A stretch of 64,000 bases of DNA from Rhizophagus irregularis (lineage: Eukaryota > Glomeromycota > Glomeromycetes > Glomerales > Glomeraceae): positions 4,340,001 to 4,404,000 of the forward strand of contig NC_089432.1 of assembly GCF_026210795.1 (NCBI RefSeq). The letters run 5' to 3'. The notes beneath the pieces were generated by a model that was not told where the DNA came from, searched no databases, and was given only the letters and a program-made list of their open reading frames with translations. Of the stretch, positions 34,492 to 46,419 are shown one piece after another. The stretch's first letter is position 1. Each line of letters opens with the position of its first letter. The position numbers and the translations under genes were made by a program.

Positions 34492-34953
34492 ATTTTTGGA
34501 TAATAAAAGTGATATTAACTTTATGTTTAAACAGAGTAAAAGGACTTTTTATTTTTTAAAAAAAAACCCACGGCATTATAAAACGTATTACAGTCGCACA
34601 GCAGCGATCGACAAACCTTGAAAATCAGCTGACGAAAATAATTCCGTTAAGAAATTTCTTTTTATATTCTACGTAATACAAATTTCGCAAAAAATAATCG
34701 CCAAAATCACTATTTGTTATTTATTATTTGTGATCATTATGAGGTTACTGTACAGTACATAGATATCAATTAATTGGATAATATATTTTGTATAAAAATT
34801 TTAATTTAACAATTCTAATGTGATTTTTAAATTATTTTAATTTTTGATGCATGCTATTATTGATAATGATAATCCTTTTATATGTTTAAGTTTCAATAAA
34901 TATAAACCAAAAAAAAAAATTATTTAGTCATAATTAGAAAAAAATGAATTCAA
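34492..34953. other. Upstream region of the pseudokinase
   Basis: Probable old promoter and AT-rich spacer; nothing distinct. Confidence 0.4.
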
Positions 34954-35280
34954 TTATATATAATATATATGATCATTCATGTTCATGAAAGAAAAATTCA
35001 ACCGCTGGTAAATAAAAATAATTATTGCTACAGTATTATAAAAAAATAAATATATAAATAAATTAAAATTTCCATTTATCTTAACACCATTCTCTTTATT
35101 AACGTGAACTTTTTTTGTTAATTTATATTTCTTTAGTGCTTCCAAAGCGAAATAGTATTTAATAACTACATTTGCATAATCGTGTAAATGGTGCCAGGGG
35201 ATAATAGAACGACGACCATCATTTAAAATGCTATATATACAATTTATTGAATTTAATTTATATTTATATGAATTAAACAT
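34954..35280 (-). pseudogene. Possible kinase C-lobe relic
   Basis: The 108-codon frame contains ILNDGRRSIIPWHHLHDYAN and ALEALKKYKLTKKVHV. The pattern NGxR..IIP....DYxN........E..KR....KV recalls the kinase C-lobe (IxxGxRPxIVPGTPxEYxNLMKxCW), but the CWD core is missing. Weak; it could be unrelated. Confidence 0.2.
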
Positions 35281-35359
35281 AAATAAAACATAGTAATAAA
35301 TAATTCTTTACATAATATTATTAACAAGTATTAATATAAATCAGGTCATTTATAATTTT

Positions 35360-36045
35360 TTTCCTTTTAAAACCTCGGGTGCTACATGCAGTAATACTCT
35401 TATTCGCTGGTTTGCATAATCCCAAATTAGCAATATTGGCGTAACTGAGTAAACCTTTAATATGTTACCACTATGAAAATCTCAATTAGTTAATCCCACT
35501 TTATGAATATTATAAAGGCCATATGCAATATCACTCAAAATATCGAGCTTATTCTTCAAGCTTAAATAAATTGAAATAATTATCTAATTTCGTCTTAAAT
35601 TACCATAATCTGCATACTCCATTACTATCAGGAAATTATTTGATTTAGAATCTTTAGTAATACCATAAATTTTAATAATACGAGCTGAATTATTTACTTT
35701 CAAGTGTGAATTAATATATAATATTACTACCTCATTTAAAAATTCTAGCGTTATATCTTTTGAATTATATAAACATTTTAAATCAACAATTATTTTTCCA
35801 TATCTATTCCATTGATTTGTTTCATAATCTCATTATCTTCTTATTTAACCAATTATAATTAGTATTGGATTGTTTACATTCTTTACATAAACCATTCTCT
35901 TTAATATAATGTTCTTTTAATTTTAAATATTTGGATTTAACTGAAGAATAAAAATTGATAATTGATAAATTAATAATAAATGAAGAATCTTTTATTTGTT
36001 CAAATGTATCGATACTAATATATTTTTTTGTTCCATAATACTATA
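35360..36045 (-). pseudogene. Type B kinase relic
   Basis: Minus strand, in order: KENGLCKECKQSNTNYNW (CxxC region), then DYETNQWNRYGKIIVDLKCL, NSKDITLEFLNE, an intron, RIIKIYGITKDSKSNNFLIV, MEYADYGNLRR, LDILSDIAYGLYNIHKVGL, DFHSGNIL and VAPEVLKG. A stop replaces the start of the HRD motif and the stretch with the glycine loop is deleted. Same family and orientation as the pseudokinase just downstream, so probably a local tandem duplicate. Confidence 0.7.
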
Positions 36046-37057
36046 AAATTAAAATATTTAATAGGAAAAATACCACAATAATAAATTGTTTTGATATATT
36101 TAGTCCGTAGTTTGTAATCACTAAATGTCAAAAGTAATCACTGCATAATTTTATGAAGGATCAATATAAAGTTTATAAATGTTTCTTAACAGACTTATTT
36201 ATATGTAAGTTGCTTATAATGTAGGCGTTATAAGACAGTTTTTTTTAAAGTAATTAATTGAGTGGCAAAAGAAAAGAAATCATAACATCTAATAAGTTCT
36301 ATCGAATAAAAACAGAAATGATGGAAATGTTAAAATATACAACTACTTTCAATTTTCGTTTTGATTAATGAATGAATAAAGGAAATTTGTAATACAAATT
36401 TCACCATAAATTTCTCACGGACGTTGCAGTCACTGTTAGTGAATGATTTCTAATCACGTGTATATCCAATCAATTATATCACACGTGACTATTAAACGTG
36501 ATCAATTTTTTTTTTTTTGGATCAATCATTCATTAAATCCATTAATTTCAATATTCTTTTTTGGTACAATTTTCATATCACGAAATTTTAGAATGAAAAT
36601 AAATTAACAGTTTTCTCTTTTCTTTTTATTATCGGTCACCCACATTTTTTGAAAAGGAAGAAATTAATATCCTTTTATTGATGATATAATCGATATGTGA
36701 TTTGCATGATTTTTAAATACGATAAATAATTTATTAAGAGCCGAGAAAAAATATGTTCCATTAAGTTAATGAGTCATTTTTATTAGACATTAACATAAGC
36801 GGACTATAAACAATGAACTCTTGCGTATTTGACTAAATCGGATAAATTGGTCTATTTCTATCCGTTGTTCCTGAACTGCAAATTAAAAATATACGGTAAC
36901 TTGTTGACGTATTTTGATATTGATTTATTAATTTATCCTATCCTCAAATCTGTTAAAAGAAACTTTTTAATAATGATTCTTGGCGTGATAAAATAAAAAC
37001 ATATATATTAATAAAAATATTTATTTATTTATACTTTAATCGCATATAAATAAAGTA

Positions 37058-37102
<45 letters not shown>

Positions 37103-37325
37103 TTATTTAATAGCAAATATCAATAATCCAACTATAAATAATATTAGTCAATAAATATCCCTAAACCTTTTTGCGATATGACTGCAACGACCATAATTTA
37201 GTTTGACAACTTAAAATATACCGTATTCTATCTTAACGCCTTAAACAGCTAAATTTGGTTACAATATAAAAATCAATGGTATTTTCAAAATTTTCTCAAT
37301 TAGCAAATTATTCATTCTAACCCAA
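36046..37325. other. AT-rich spacer
   Basis: No gene supported. Contains a short AAATTTGTAATACAAATTT palindrome at about 36387 and the AAT microsatellite listed separately. Confidence 0.4.
37058..37102. repeat. (AAT)15 microsatellite
   Basis: About 15 uninterrupted AAT/TAA units. Confidence 0.95.
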
Positions 37326-37327
37326 TA

Positions 37328-37870
37328 CACAGTAAAATTCGATAAACCGGATCTTCGATAAACCGGATTTGGGCCTAAACCGGACTTTTTTGCTGGAACC
37401 AAATCACGTATATTAAAATAGGCTCGATATACCGGAGTTTACTAGTAAAAGCTCGATATTCGCTATAACGGATCAATTTTCTAACCAGCAATAGTAAAAA
37501 TGATTCGATAAACCGGATCACATGACTGGGAACCAATAAAATTTAAGTAACGTGATGCGGTAAATCTTAAATTTGGCCGGAATTATAAAAATCTTAATTC
37601 CGGCTGAAGTTAAGTATTACTTATATATCAATTAAAATATTTTATATTCATTTTCATGACCTCTATATTCATTTTCATGACCTCTATAACTTAAGTCTTG
37701 ATGAAAAAATCAAATTATAGTGTATATTAGTTTTATTAGCATGAAAATTTTTTAAAAATTCAATATAATAGATTTTCAATATATCGAAATTTTTTCGCTA
37801 AACCGGATATCCCGATAAACCGGATATTTTTAGTGGAACCGATAGATCCGGTTTATCGAATTTCACTGTG
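37328..37870. mobile_element. Pogo/Tigger-like MITE, TSD TA
   Basis: Left end CACAGTAAAATTCGATAAAC then CGGATC; right end in reverse complement CACAGTGAAATTCGATAAAC then CGGATC. TA flanks both (37326-37327, 37871-37872). The CAGT-containing termini and the internal reuse of CGATAAACCGGA fit pogo/Tigger-type Tc1-mariner derivatives. 543 bp, no transposase ORF. Its right end overlaps the 3' end of the Smr-Sel1 gene. Confidence 0.75.
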
Positions 37871-39236
37871 TACTTTCAACTTCCATCAATAATCTAAGCC
37901 CTTCATCTTTTTCATTCTCATCTTCTTTATTAAATAAAATATTTCCTAATTTTTTCTTGGCGAAAATATCATTATTATTACTAAATTCAATAGCCTTCCT
38001 AAAATAATATTCAGCCTGTTTTTCATCCTTTTTAATACCATCATCACTTTCATAAAGTAAACCAAGATTATAAGCGGATTGACTATCATATAAGTCAAAA
38101 GATTTTTTATACCACTTAAAAGCTCTTTTTAATTTAATTTTAGCTAAATTATTAAGTTTTAAATCACTTAGTTTTTTTACTTTGGTAAGATTATTCACTT
38201 CTAAAGGTCTTATTAAATGGCTATTATGATATATTGAAGCCATATTTCTCATGGCAATTCTAGATAATTCTTTTTCTTCATCATTCTTAGGGTATTCCAA
38301 TTTATTTATAACATCTTTAAATAAACCTTTTGCTCTCGTTGGATCAAAAAATAATTTACCAATAGAATGCATATAACCTAAACATAATTTTGCTTCAAGA
38401 GAACCTAATTTTTCAGCTTTTTTATACCAAGACATAGCTTCCTTACAATTTTCTTTTGGACCTTTCATATAATAACCTGCTAATGCCATCTTATATTTTA
38501 TATCATTGTTTTTTTTAGCATATTCTTCCCATTCTTTTAAAACTTTATCGTCAATTGTATAAAAATTATTACTTTTATCATTTTCACCATTATGAATCCT
38601 TTTTATAAATACTTCGTAAGTACCATCACCTTTTATAGGTTCACCATCAACTAAATTTTTAATTGATTCATCTTTTATCCATTCAGGAAAATTTTTATTT
38701 AAATTTCCACTACTATTCCAATGACTGTTACCTTTACCTGTAATAATAAAAAGTGAAGCATTTTCAATGTAAGGAACATTTTTAATTTTTGTAATAACTA
38801 TATTTTTCGCTTCATCAACAGATTCTCCTTCGTGAAAATCAATTCTAGCAGTAGATAAAGTAATCTTTGGATTTAATAATTCTGAAGTATTTAAACATTC
38901 GTAATAACCTAAAAAATCATTAACCTTATTTTTCTTTATCCTTTGCTTATCACTTGAAAACCAATCTTTTAAATCGTTTTTAACTTTACTACTAAAATCA
39001 TTAGGAATTGTTATCTTATCTATAAGAGATATGACAAATTTTTTCAAACTTTTATTACTAGAAGGTTTTTCTTCAGTAGATGCAAATGTGATATCCATTT
39101 TATCTATTTCTGAAATATATCTTGTACTAACAGTTTTAAATGATTGAGCATCTAAACTTAAAGTATCAAAAGATAAGATATCGGAAAGGCCAGTAGAAAT
39201 CTTATCATTTTCTGAATTTTCTAATGTATCAGTCAT
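37863..39236 (-). CDS. Smr-like domain plus Sel1-repeat protein
   Basis: Single exon, 457 residues. Residues ~1-80 are S/T/K-rich without a clear fold. Residues ~130-215 read ARIDFHEGESVDEAKNIVIT, ASLFIITGKGNSHWNSSGNL and GDGTYEVFIK. This is the layout of an Smr domain (LDLHG, then TGxG, then a final strand after GGG); here DLHG is DFHE while ITGKGN is kept, so nucleic-acid binding or nicking is possible but not assured. From ~235 onward are Sel1 repeats (KMALAGYYMKGP, AKLCLGYMHSIGKL, SAYNLGLLYESDDGIKKDEK). The combination is unusual. The last three codons (ACA CAG TGA) lie in the terminal repeat of the pogo-like element. Confidence 0.7.
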   Translation of the reverse strand: MTDTLENSENDKISTGLSDILSFDTLSLDAQSFKTVSTRYISEIDKMDITFASTEEKPSSNKSLKKFVISLIDKITIPNDFSSKVKNDLKDWFSSDKQRIKKNKVNDFLGYYECLNTSELLNPKITLSTARIDFHEGESVDEAKNIVITKIKNVPYIENASLFIITGKGNSHWNSSGNLNKNFPEWIKDESIKNLVDGEPIKGDGTYEVFIKRIHNGENDKSNNFYTIDDKVLKEWEEYAKKNNDIKYKMALAGYYMKGPKENCKEAMSWYKKAEKLGSLEAKLCLGYMHSIGKLFFDPTRAKGLFKDVINKLEYPKNDEEKELSRIAMRNMASIYHNSHLIRPLEVNNLTKVKKLSDLKLNNLAKIKLKRAFKWYKKSFDLYDSQSAYNLGLLYESDDGIKKDEKQAEYYFRKAIEFSNNNDIFAKKKLGNILFNKEDENEKDEGLRLLMEVESTQ

Positions 39237-41630
39237 GTTACAGAATGTATGTTACAAGAAAATTGGTTTAAAAAATTATAATAAGTAAATAAACCTAAAA
39301 CAACGATATTTTTTTTTTTTTTTTTTTTTGCCGGAAAAAAATGGGACAAGATTTTTTTGTACGCTTTGATTATCATTACTTTATAAGGAATTGATAAACA
39401 AAAAACTTGTTTTTGTCCTGTTTTAATAAAACTTTAAATTTTTTTTTCGGAATTCGCCGTATCAGTATCAGGTATGTCGATCAAAAAAAAAAAAAAAAAA
39501 AAATATAGTAAAATATTTTTTTTTACGAATATTCGAAATATTTTATAAAAAGATATATCGTTTAAAAGTTCCCTTGATTAAAATAATATTAAAGTTAAAA
39601 TGGAATGAAATAGTTTAATAATTCATAAAATAATTTTTTTTTATACGAACCCAATCATTTGAAAATTAATTGAATCAATGTTTAACTTCCTTTAAAAATA
39701 ATTCCAAAAACATTGCATTTTTATACCTATGTGCAATATATCGAAGTTGCACCATTTTATTGCACAGAATGCCAAATAATTTGATAAAAGCCCTAAATAT
39801 TTCAAAATTGATTTTAACGGGACCTTAGACTATGATTAATTAGTCAAAGCACAGATATGCTTCTCCACAAAGATAAAATTAAAAAAAAGCTTATCTATTT
39901 TCTTAATTTTTAAACACATGGGGAAAAGAAATGAAGAAAAATACCTTATAATATTTAAGAATCTAATCTGCGAATACAGAAGTACTATATGATATAGATT
40001 TATTACATTTCCAATAAATCAAGATCGTCTACAATCACTTGTAGTCTAGAAAGTTTATTATATGACATCATCTGAAATAATGGCGTTTTACTAATATTAA
40101 ACTGTAAAACACTAAAACAAACTCCTTTTACATTTAAGTGATACCTCATTCTAAAAGTTGATGTTTCTGCAGTGTTATAATAAAACTGCAGACACAGGTG
40201 GCGCAGTAATATGAGCCATTTAATGTTATAAAAAAAATATAATAGACATCTATATGGAAAATTTCTTAATGCGGAAATATTGATAATTTTCTGCGCCATG
40301 TTTGCATGATTCTATACTAAATTAAATATTTTTTAATCAAATGCATTTTTAATATAATATATTACTATAAATAACGGGAAGTCTCTAGTATATTTTGTAA
40401 ATCGTTGATTTTCGAGTTAGTATAAACTACGCTTTGTCCACCGGAAGAAAGAAATAAATCATTAATTTTAAGAGAATCTAGAAAATTGAAATAAATTTTT
40501 TTTATCGTCGTAACATTCTGCATCTAGTGCTGATCGAATACGATAAAGCATAAATTTTGTTTACGCAATTAAAGATAATTCGTAATAGTTATTTCACTGG
40601 GAACTGTGGATATTGTAATGCCGGAATTTATCTAATGAATTATTAAATGTGGGCGCAGTACTATATTTAGTTTAGATAGAAATTTTGAATTTTATTTACT
40701 GCGGTCCGCGATGACCTTAAACTATGATGAATATTTTCGTCCATACACATGATATTAAACTGTATCATAATTATAGTCCGATTTATTGGATTATAGTTCT
40801 TGTAATTATATTTTTATTTTATTTATTTATTGGTTCGTTTTGTTTATATAGTATAAGACATCATTGTGAATGTGATTTAATCTGGAATGTGATTGTGATA
40901 ATGGTAATGTAGATCAGATAATACAATGAACTTCGGAATTGCGTAGTGATGATCATAGTAATTGTAACATTACAATAAGAATATGAATATAATTTTGGAA
41001 AAATTTGAACTCATTACAAAAGACAAAATTTACAAAGGAATAAGAAAATGCGTAAACAAAAGAAATATTAATGCATAATATCCAAAAAGAGTAATATTGG
41101 ATACAGAACTACGTAGGAACTTGAAAATACATAAAAAGAGTGAATTTTGGAATTTAGAATAAGGCGTAGTATTTTAATAGCTTATGGGGAATCAATCGAT
41201 AAAATGTTAGTAAGGTGGAAATTTGAATAATTTAATAATAATTTTGTCGTTTTGATATTATTTTATTTCATGAAATGCAATACGAGAATAATGTTAAGTA
41301 GGGAGAATTATCGCAGTCTGAAAATGATAATCGGGATTTTGAAGTTTTATTAATGTATTAAGAAAGTTGTAATATGTTAAGTATGGGGAAACTATCAAAA
41401 GCAAATTAAGAAAGTATATTGAGTAATGAATTTTGGATGAGAAAGTTATTTTTTATTATTTTATTTTAGTTTTATTAATATTATTATTATATTTTATATT
41501 TAGAAATCAAGCATAGACCTCGGGATAATTTTAGTTGTTTTGTATTAATTATCTTTATGAATAAAAGAAACAATGTTCAATGACGTGGTGGCAAATGTAC
41601 AATAGTACAGGCACGTCATTACAATATCAA
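39237..41630. other. Long spacer without a supported gene
   Basis: Has a T20 run at 39310 and an A19 run at 39484. A 98-codon minus frame at 40003-40299 contains CTGCAGTGTTATAATAAAACTGCAG-type palindrome (split: CTGCAGTGTT / AAAACTGCAG) but no domain. At 41040-41160 a weak plus-strand protein-like piece (KRVILDTELRRNLKIHKKSE) is seen. None is strong enough to call. Confidence 0.4.
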
Positions 41631-41659
41631 TGATTTTCACGGCGCAGCCGTGAAAATCA
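41631..41659. repeat. Perfect 13-bp hairpin
   Basis: TGATTTTCACGGC, loop GCA, GCCGTGAAAATCA; followed at 41670-41700 by further CCGTGA/TCACGG words. Possibly the relic of a small inverted-repeat element. Confidence 0.8.
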
Positions 41660-42480
41660 GTGACTCCGTGAAATAACTGATTTATCTCACGGTATCCGTA
41701 CCATAAAGCCCTTTGATATACTTATTTTGACTAATAATGATAGACTTTTTGTTCCAGGCTTTTTATCCATCTTTTTAAATAAACCCACCCGCGAGAATAT
41801 CAAGAAAGAAAAATAACAAATTTTAACTAGGACCGTGGGATAAATAAGGTATACCGCTATAGGATTATACTAATATTATTTTCTTATTATCTAATTAAAT
41901 ACCAAACTGTGTTGTACTATAATGAAAATTTAATGATACGATTGTAAATTTTGATTTTAATGTTTTAAAACATTAGGTTGTAGAATTTAAGACCTTTTAA
42001 CACTGATTAATAAAAGTTATCAATTGTAAACTGATAAAATATTAATTATGTATCTCTGCTTTGTCAATAACATATTTGTTATTACTATACTTCAAATGAT
42101 GATAATTTCATTTCAGTCGGAATTATTGTAAATTCCGGTGAATAAACCAAAATTATATCGTTGTTATGGAATACTGATGGAATTCAATTTTATTAATTAT
42201 CATTGGAATGATAAGATTTGCAAATATAGTCAAAAAAAATTTAAAGATGAAAGAAATAAATTTTATATTTGATTTACAAAAAAATTGTTATGAAACTTGC
42301 TAAAAAATTAGTTCTTAACAAAGTTTATTTTGAATGTTCGTGAAATTTCGTGTAATTTTAAAAAAATAATTTATTATAAATTGATAGCGGTAAGTTTGAA
42401 ATGTACTAAATACATCTTTGAATTTACATTCTCAAATAATACCAATTTTATTAAAGATATCAATACTTTCAATTGAACAA
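41660..42480. other. AT-rich spacer
   Basis: No gene or repeat supported. Confidence 0.45.
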
Positions 42481-42491
42481 TTAGTGCAAAA

Positions 42492-42677
42492 TTGTTTCTA
42501 TATTTCAATAGATTGAACGTAGCTAGACGTGGTAATACTCGTTCTAGCCGTGAAAATAATATCTTTGTTCCTTTAATGAACGTTCATATCCAAGAACGTA
42601 GTTATGGTTGTTTTATTCGTAGAATCTCATTACCACCGAATGTAAAATCAAATGATGACACAGCTGAAACTTCCTAA
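42492..42677 (+). pseudogene. Small heat-shock protein (Hsp20) fragment
   Basis: The frame reads NVARRGNTRSSRENNIFVPL, NVHIQERSYGCFIRRISLPP and NVKSNDDTAET. ERxYGxFxRxxxLPxxV followed by a negatively charged stretch is the core of alpha-crystallin/Hsp20 proteins. No upstream or downstream remainder is seen, so it is a relic of about 60 residues. Confidence 0.45.
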
Positions 42678-42948
42678 GAGCTTTTCTAAATCACTATCTG
42701 ATATAGTAGGTATAAAGATGTAATGGGTAGATGAAATAGAAAAAGAAAAGAATAAAGGACGATAAAAGAAGATATAAAGCAATACAAGATAAAGAAGATG
42801 AAGTGACATTTAGGAAATAAAATGCAGAAAAAAAGAAAAAAAAATTTAAAATAGAAAAAAAATTTAATTAACAATAATTAATGTACCGACGTAAATAGAA
42901 AATATTACATAGTTTAATAGCGTAAAAATTTAGTTATTTAATGAAAAT

Positions 42949-42967
42949 TACTGCGTACTGCGGTACC
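42949..42967 (+). promoter_or_regulatory. Conserved upstream motif TACTGCGGTAC
   Basis: TACTGCGTACTGCGGTACC, followed by AAGGTGATCATCGACTGG, about 210 bases before the ATG of the Sel1 gene; shared with three paralogues. Confidence 0.45.
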
Positions 42968-43160
42968 AAGGTGATCATCGACTGGAATGTTTGGTGATAC
43001 GAAATAACGCTGTACGCTTGTACGACTATTATCGGAGAAAAAAAATATAAAATAGGCAGACACAATAAACTTTAATAATTATTACTTTTCATTTTTTTTC
43101 TTAACTTTATTGTTAACTTATCATTATTCAATACGTTTGATAACGCTCAATAATATCAAA

Positions 43161-44204
43161 ATGCAAGATACCGAGCATACAAATGAACGAGAATTTAATG
43201 ACACCTCTTTAAGTATTAATAATTCAGAATTTCAAGGAGATTTATCTCAACTTATTCAAAATTTTGATAAAATTAATATAAAAGAAATTGATCCTATAGC
43301 AATATCAAGTATACAAGAAAATCCTTCAACTGAAATAGATTTTAACATGATAGTTGATGAAATAAATAATTTGATTTTTAAATTATTAAATAAAGGATTT
43401 AAATTTAATTTAGTGAAACAGCAAGTTATTGAATATTTTAATGATCATAATATAAGTTCACAAGAATTTTATAATTGGTTATTAAATAATCAAAATAGTT
43501 TAAATTCTATTTTTTCACTTGGATTTTTTAATTATCATGGAATTGAAACAAATAAAAATGATGAGAAAGCATTTAATTTGTTTATTAAAACTTCAGAAAA
43601 AAATCATATATTAGCACAATATTTTGTTGGTGAATTTTATTTATATGGTTATGGAACTATAAAAAATGGTAAATTAGCTATTGAATATTATAAAAAAGTA
43701 GTTGATAAAAATTTTACACCTGGACAAGTAAGCATTGGTTATTGTTATTCAAATGGAATAGGTGTTGAAAAAGATTTAATAAAGGAAATTTATTGGTATA
43801 AAAAAGCTGCAAAGAATGGAAACTTAATGGCAATATATAATCTTGGTATCATATATGAAGATGGAATTGGTATCGAAAAAGATAATAATAAAGCTTTTAA
43901 ATTGTTTAAGCAATCAGCTGAAGGAGGATATTTAGATGGAATAATGATGCTAGGATATTGTTATGATAATGGTATTGGAACTAAAATTGATAAATATAAA
44001 GCATTTGAATTATATCAAAATGCTGCAAATTTGGGAAATGATATAGCACAAAATAATCTTGCTTTATTGTATGAAGAAGGAGATGGAATTGCAAAAGATA
44101 CAGAAAAAGCGATATATTGGTATGAAAAATCTGCCAAACAAGGATATGGGTTAGCAAAAAATAATTTAAGTAACCTTCTCGATAATTTATACTTTGATTA
44201 TTAA
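43161..44204 (+). CDS. Sel1-repeat protein, kinase-less derivative of a fusion gene
   Basis: Single exon, 347 residues from ATG 43161 (MQDTEHTNE). A longer frame upstream uses no ATG. The first nine residues equal exon 1 of the kinase-Sel1 genes (MQDTEYTNEW), and the sequence then jumps to NNSEFQGDLSQLIQNFDKIN, which in those genes lies in exon 5 after the kinase domain (NNSESQGDLSQLIQDFDRIN). The kinase domain and all introns are thus missing. A helical linker is followed by six or seven Sel1 repeats (AQYFVGEFYLYGYG, GQVSIGYCYSNGIGVEKD, AIYNLGIIYEDGIGIEKD, GIMMLGYCYDNGIGTKID). Such a protein could bind the same partners as the fusion without kinase activity. Promoter is the shared TACTGCGGTAC type. 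Confidence 0.85.
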   Translation: MQDTEHTNEREFNDTSLSINNSEFQGDLSQLIQNFDKINIKEIDPIAISSIQENPSTEIDFNMIVDEINNLIFKLLNKGFKFNLVKQQVIEYFNDHNISSQEFYNWLLNNQNSLNSIFSLGFFNYHGIETNKNDEKAFNLFIKTSEKNHILAQYFVGEFYLYGYGTIKNGKLAIEYYKKVVDKNFTPGQVSIGYCYSNGIGVEKDLIKEIYWYKKAAKNGNLMAIYNLGIIYEDGIGIEKDNNKAFKLFKQSAEGGYLDGIMMLGYCYDNGIGTKIDKYKAFELYQNAANLGNDIAQNNLALLYEEGDGIAKDTEKAIYWYEKSAKQGYGLAKNNLSNLLDNLYFDY

Positions 44205-44620
44205 ATTAAAACATTAAATTATTTTATTTACAGTGTTTATTTTTTCTAAAAATTTACAAAGATAGTAAATACACTGCTTTAAAAATAAAATAAATAAATT
44301 GTTATAATTTTATTATATATTTTATATAATCATTTTTATATACTTTTCTTTTATGTTTAAACATATTAGTGATTTTGTGTATGCCATAGTATCTTTCAAA
44401 TGTCTTTCAAATATGTTTGTATTTTTTTCTATTTTAAAAATAAATTATAGGAAAATAACTCAATTGTAAAATGATAATAAGTAAGTGAAACATAAATCTT
44501 AAAGCTAAAATAAAGGAAAGTTAATAGTTCAGTTTTCAATATTTTAGTTTTCTAACTTTTCCCAATAAAAAAAAGGATTCATTAATTAAAAGTTTTTAAA
44601 CTTAATTGCAACTATACTTA

Positions 44621-44790
44621 TCGCCGTTTTCAAAATAGTGTACGCAATTTATTTGTGGTTGTATATTCGAATACCAATATTGGCCGGTTTTCGTCCGTTT
44701 TTTGTCCATATTTCGTCCGGTTTTCGTCCGGTTTTCGGTTTTCTTTTTTTTTTATTCAATTTAACTGAGTACATCATTTTGAAAACGGCG
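44621..44790. mobile_element. TA-flanked MITE, empty site known
   Basis: Ends ATCGCCGTTTTCAAAATAGT / reverse complement of the other end ATCGCCGTTTTCAAAATGAT, flanked by TA. The duplicated segment at 57440-57480 runs ACTATACTTAT straight into TAAACTAACAATT, i.e. it lacks this insert. The core has repeated GTCCGTTTT/GTCCGGTTTTCG words. Fits a Tc1/mariner-type MITE of about 170 bp. Confidence 0.75.
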
Positions 44791-44874
44791 ATAATACTAA
44801 CAATTATAAATATACAACGAATATTACTGAATTTTAATTAGTATTTTAATTATTCAAAAGCTTTTCTTTTACAG

Positions 44875-45311
44875 AATTCAATTCTTTATAACTAGTAGTC
44901 CTTGAAAATGAAGATTATCTGCAGCGGCAAAGACTTTAAAAGAATCTGAAATGTCATGTACATTCAATGAAAGAATACCACCATAAATATACCTACAGTA
45001 TATAACAAAAATTTCATGAACGTGAGAAACAATTTTTATTATTCGGTAATATAGTGTATATTTATTAAATTCAATTAGAAGAAATTACTTACTCTAAAAT
45101 AATTTGAATTCTGGTGAAATTTTTGGTAATTTTATGTGAGCCAATAAATTCGTCGTAAATATGGAGAACGGTAACACAAAATATTCATGTGAGCACGAAA
45201 TAATTTTACGTTAGGATCTTCACAAACTTCAATTGTAATATCATAATATTCATCATCCTTTAATAATTCAATGTAATTTCGACTTAATTTTGAAAAAAAT
45301 TGAGCAGACAT
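44875..45311 (-). pseudogene. BTB-domain protein relic
   Basis: ATG 45311 opens MSAQFFSKLSRNYIELLKDD, EYYDITIEVCEDPNVKLFRA and HMNILCYRSPYLRRI, the start of a BTB/POZ domain (DITIEV...FRAHMNILCYRSPYLR). A stretch is then lost, with a frame change, before LAHIKLPKISPEFK. Across an intron the minus strand reads YIYGGILSLNVHDISDSFKV and AAADNLHFQGL, the end of the BTB fold. BTB proteins of this family act as adaptors for cullin-3 ligases. This copy is broken. A smaller trace of its 3' part (ELNSVKEKLLN) lies at 57545-57600. Confidence 0.65.
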
Positions 45312-46419
45312 TTTGTTAAAAAGAATAAAGTCTTAAATTGGAGGAAGACTATTTATATTTGTTTCATATTCGACCAAATTAGATATTTGTGTACAACTTT
45401 AAACTCGTTACGCCAATCTCCCATAACCTGTGACTTGTTTTCTCAAAAATTTGGCTGAACAAAAATTTACTTTATTTAAGAAAGTCTATTTTAATTAAGC
45501 AAATTATCGGTTCTTTCGATCTCTTGGAAAAAAAAAATGATTCAAGATCGACAAATTAAAATTAGCTGAAATCAACTATTGTGCAGGCTGAAATTATTAT
45601 TCAGATCACGAGATAGTTGACGTCATGTTTTATTTAGTGAGCATAATAAAAGAAGAAGCGAGAATAAAAAATGAATAAAATTTATATTCCATATTTATTA
45701 GTATATAGTCCAAAATATTATAAAACATTATTTAATTCATTAATAAGCAAAATTAATAAATATGAATCTTTTCCTTTACTAATTAATCTTATTTTGTTTT
45801 TTTAAAACAAACAAGTTGGTTGTGAAAAGAAAATATCATTACAAAGACAAAATAGAATCAGCGAGAAAATAGACGAATTTATAGATTCTAAGTATAATGT
45901 ATTACGAATCTATAAAACTTTGTTCGTATTATAGATTTAAAAAAGGAAGCTGTCTAATTATCTTCAAAGTATGACTATGATATTAAAATTATCAAAATTT
46001 TTTTTTTAGATATGATTATATCAATTTTATAATAAACTCTTCAATTACTAGTGGTAAATTTATCCATTCAAGAATTCACTGATTATTAAATTTACAAAAA
46101 TAAATAAAAAAAATACAAGCAATTGAAATAATTGCTAAAGTTTGACAATAATTTGTCATCGCTTGTAAATAATAATGTAAGGTGTAAACTATACAAACTT
46201 GAAATTTTATTGTGACAATTATCAAAAATAAATATTTCATTAATTTTCGTAACTTCTATAAATCAATAGTATATGATTTTAATAATTTTATAAAGTAATT
46301 TATTAATACAGTAAGTTATATGAAAGAAAAAAAAAATTATTTAAATTACAAACTAAGAATCTTTAATCTTACTACTCTAGACTTAGTGTTTAAATGTAAT
46401 AGTGTAATACTAATGTCAG
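45312..46419. other. Spacer
   Basis: 46330-46400 is the conserved 3' flank of type B kinase genes. Otherwise AT-rich with nothing recognised. Confidence 0.45.

Larger units (their letters stand above)
42945..44845 (+). repeat. Segmental duplication, copy 1
   Basis: From the promoter (TACTGCGTACTGCGGTACC) through the Sel1 gene and about 600 bases of 3' flank this segment matches 55632-57500, near-identical in the coding part. Copy 1 carries a MITE at 44621-44790 that copy 2 lacks; copy 2 carries an insert at 57019-57173 that copy 1 lacks. Confidence 0.85.

Noticed and set aside
40003-40299. 98-codon minus frame
   Set aside because: No domain, no splice context, composition like the local spacer; left as unsupported.
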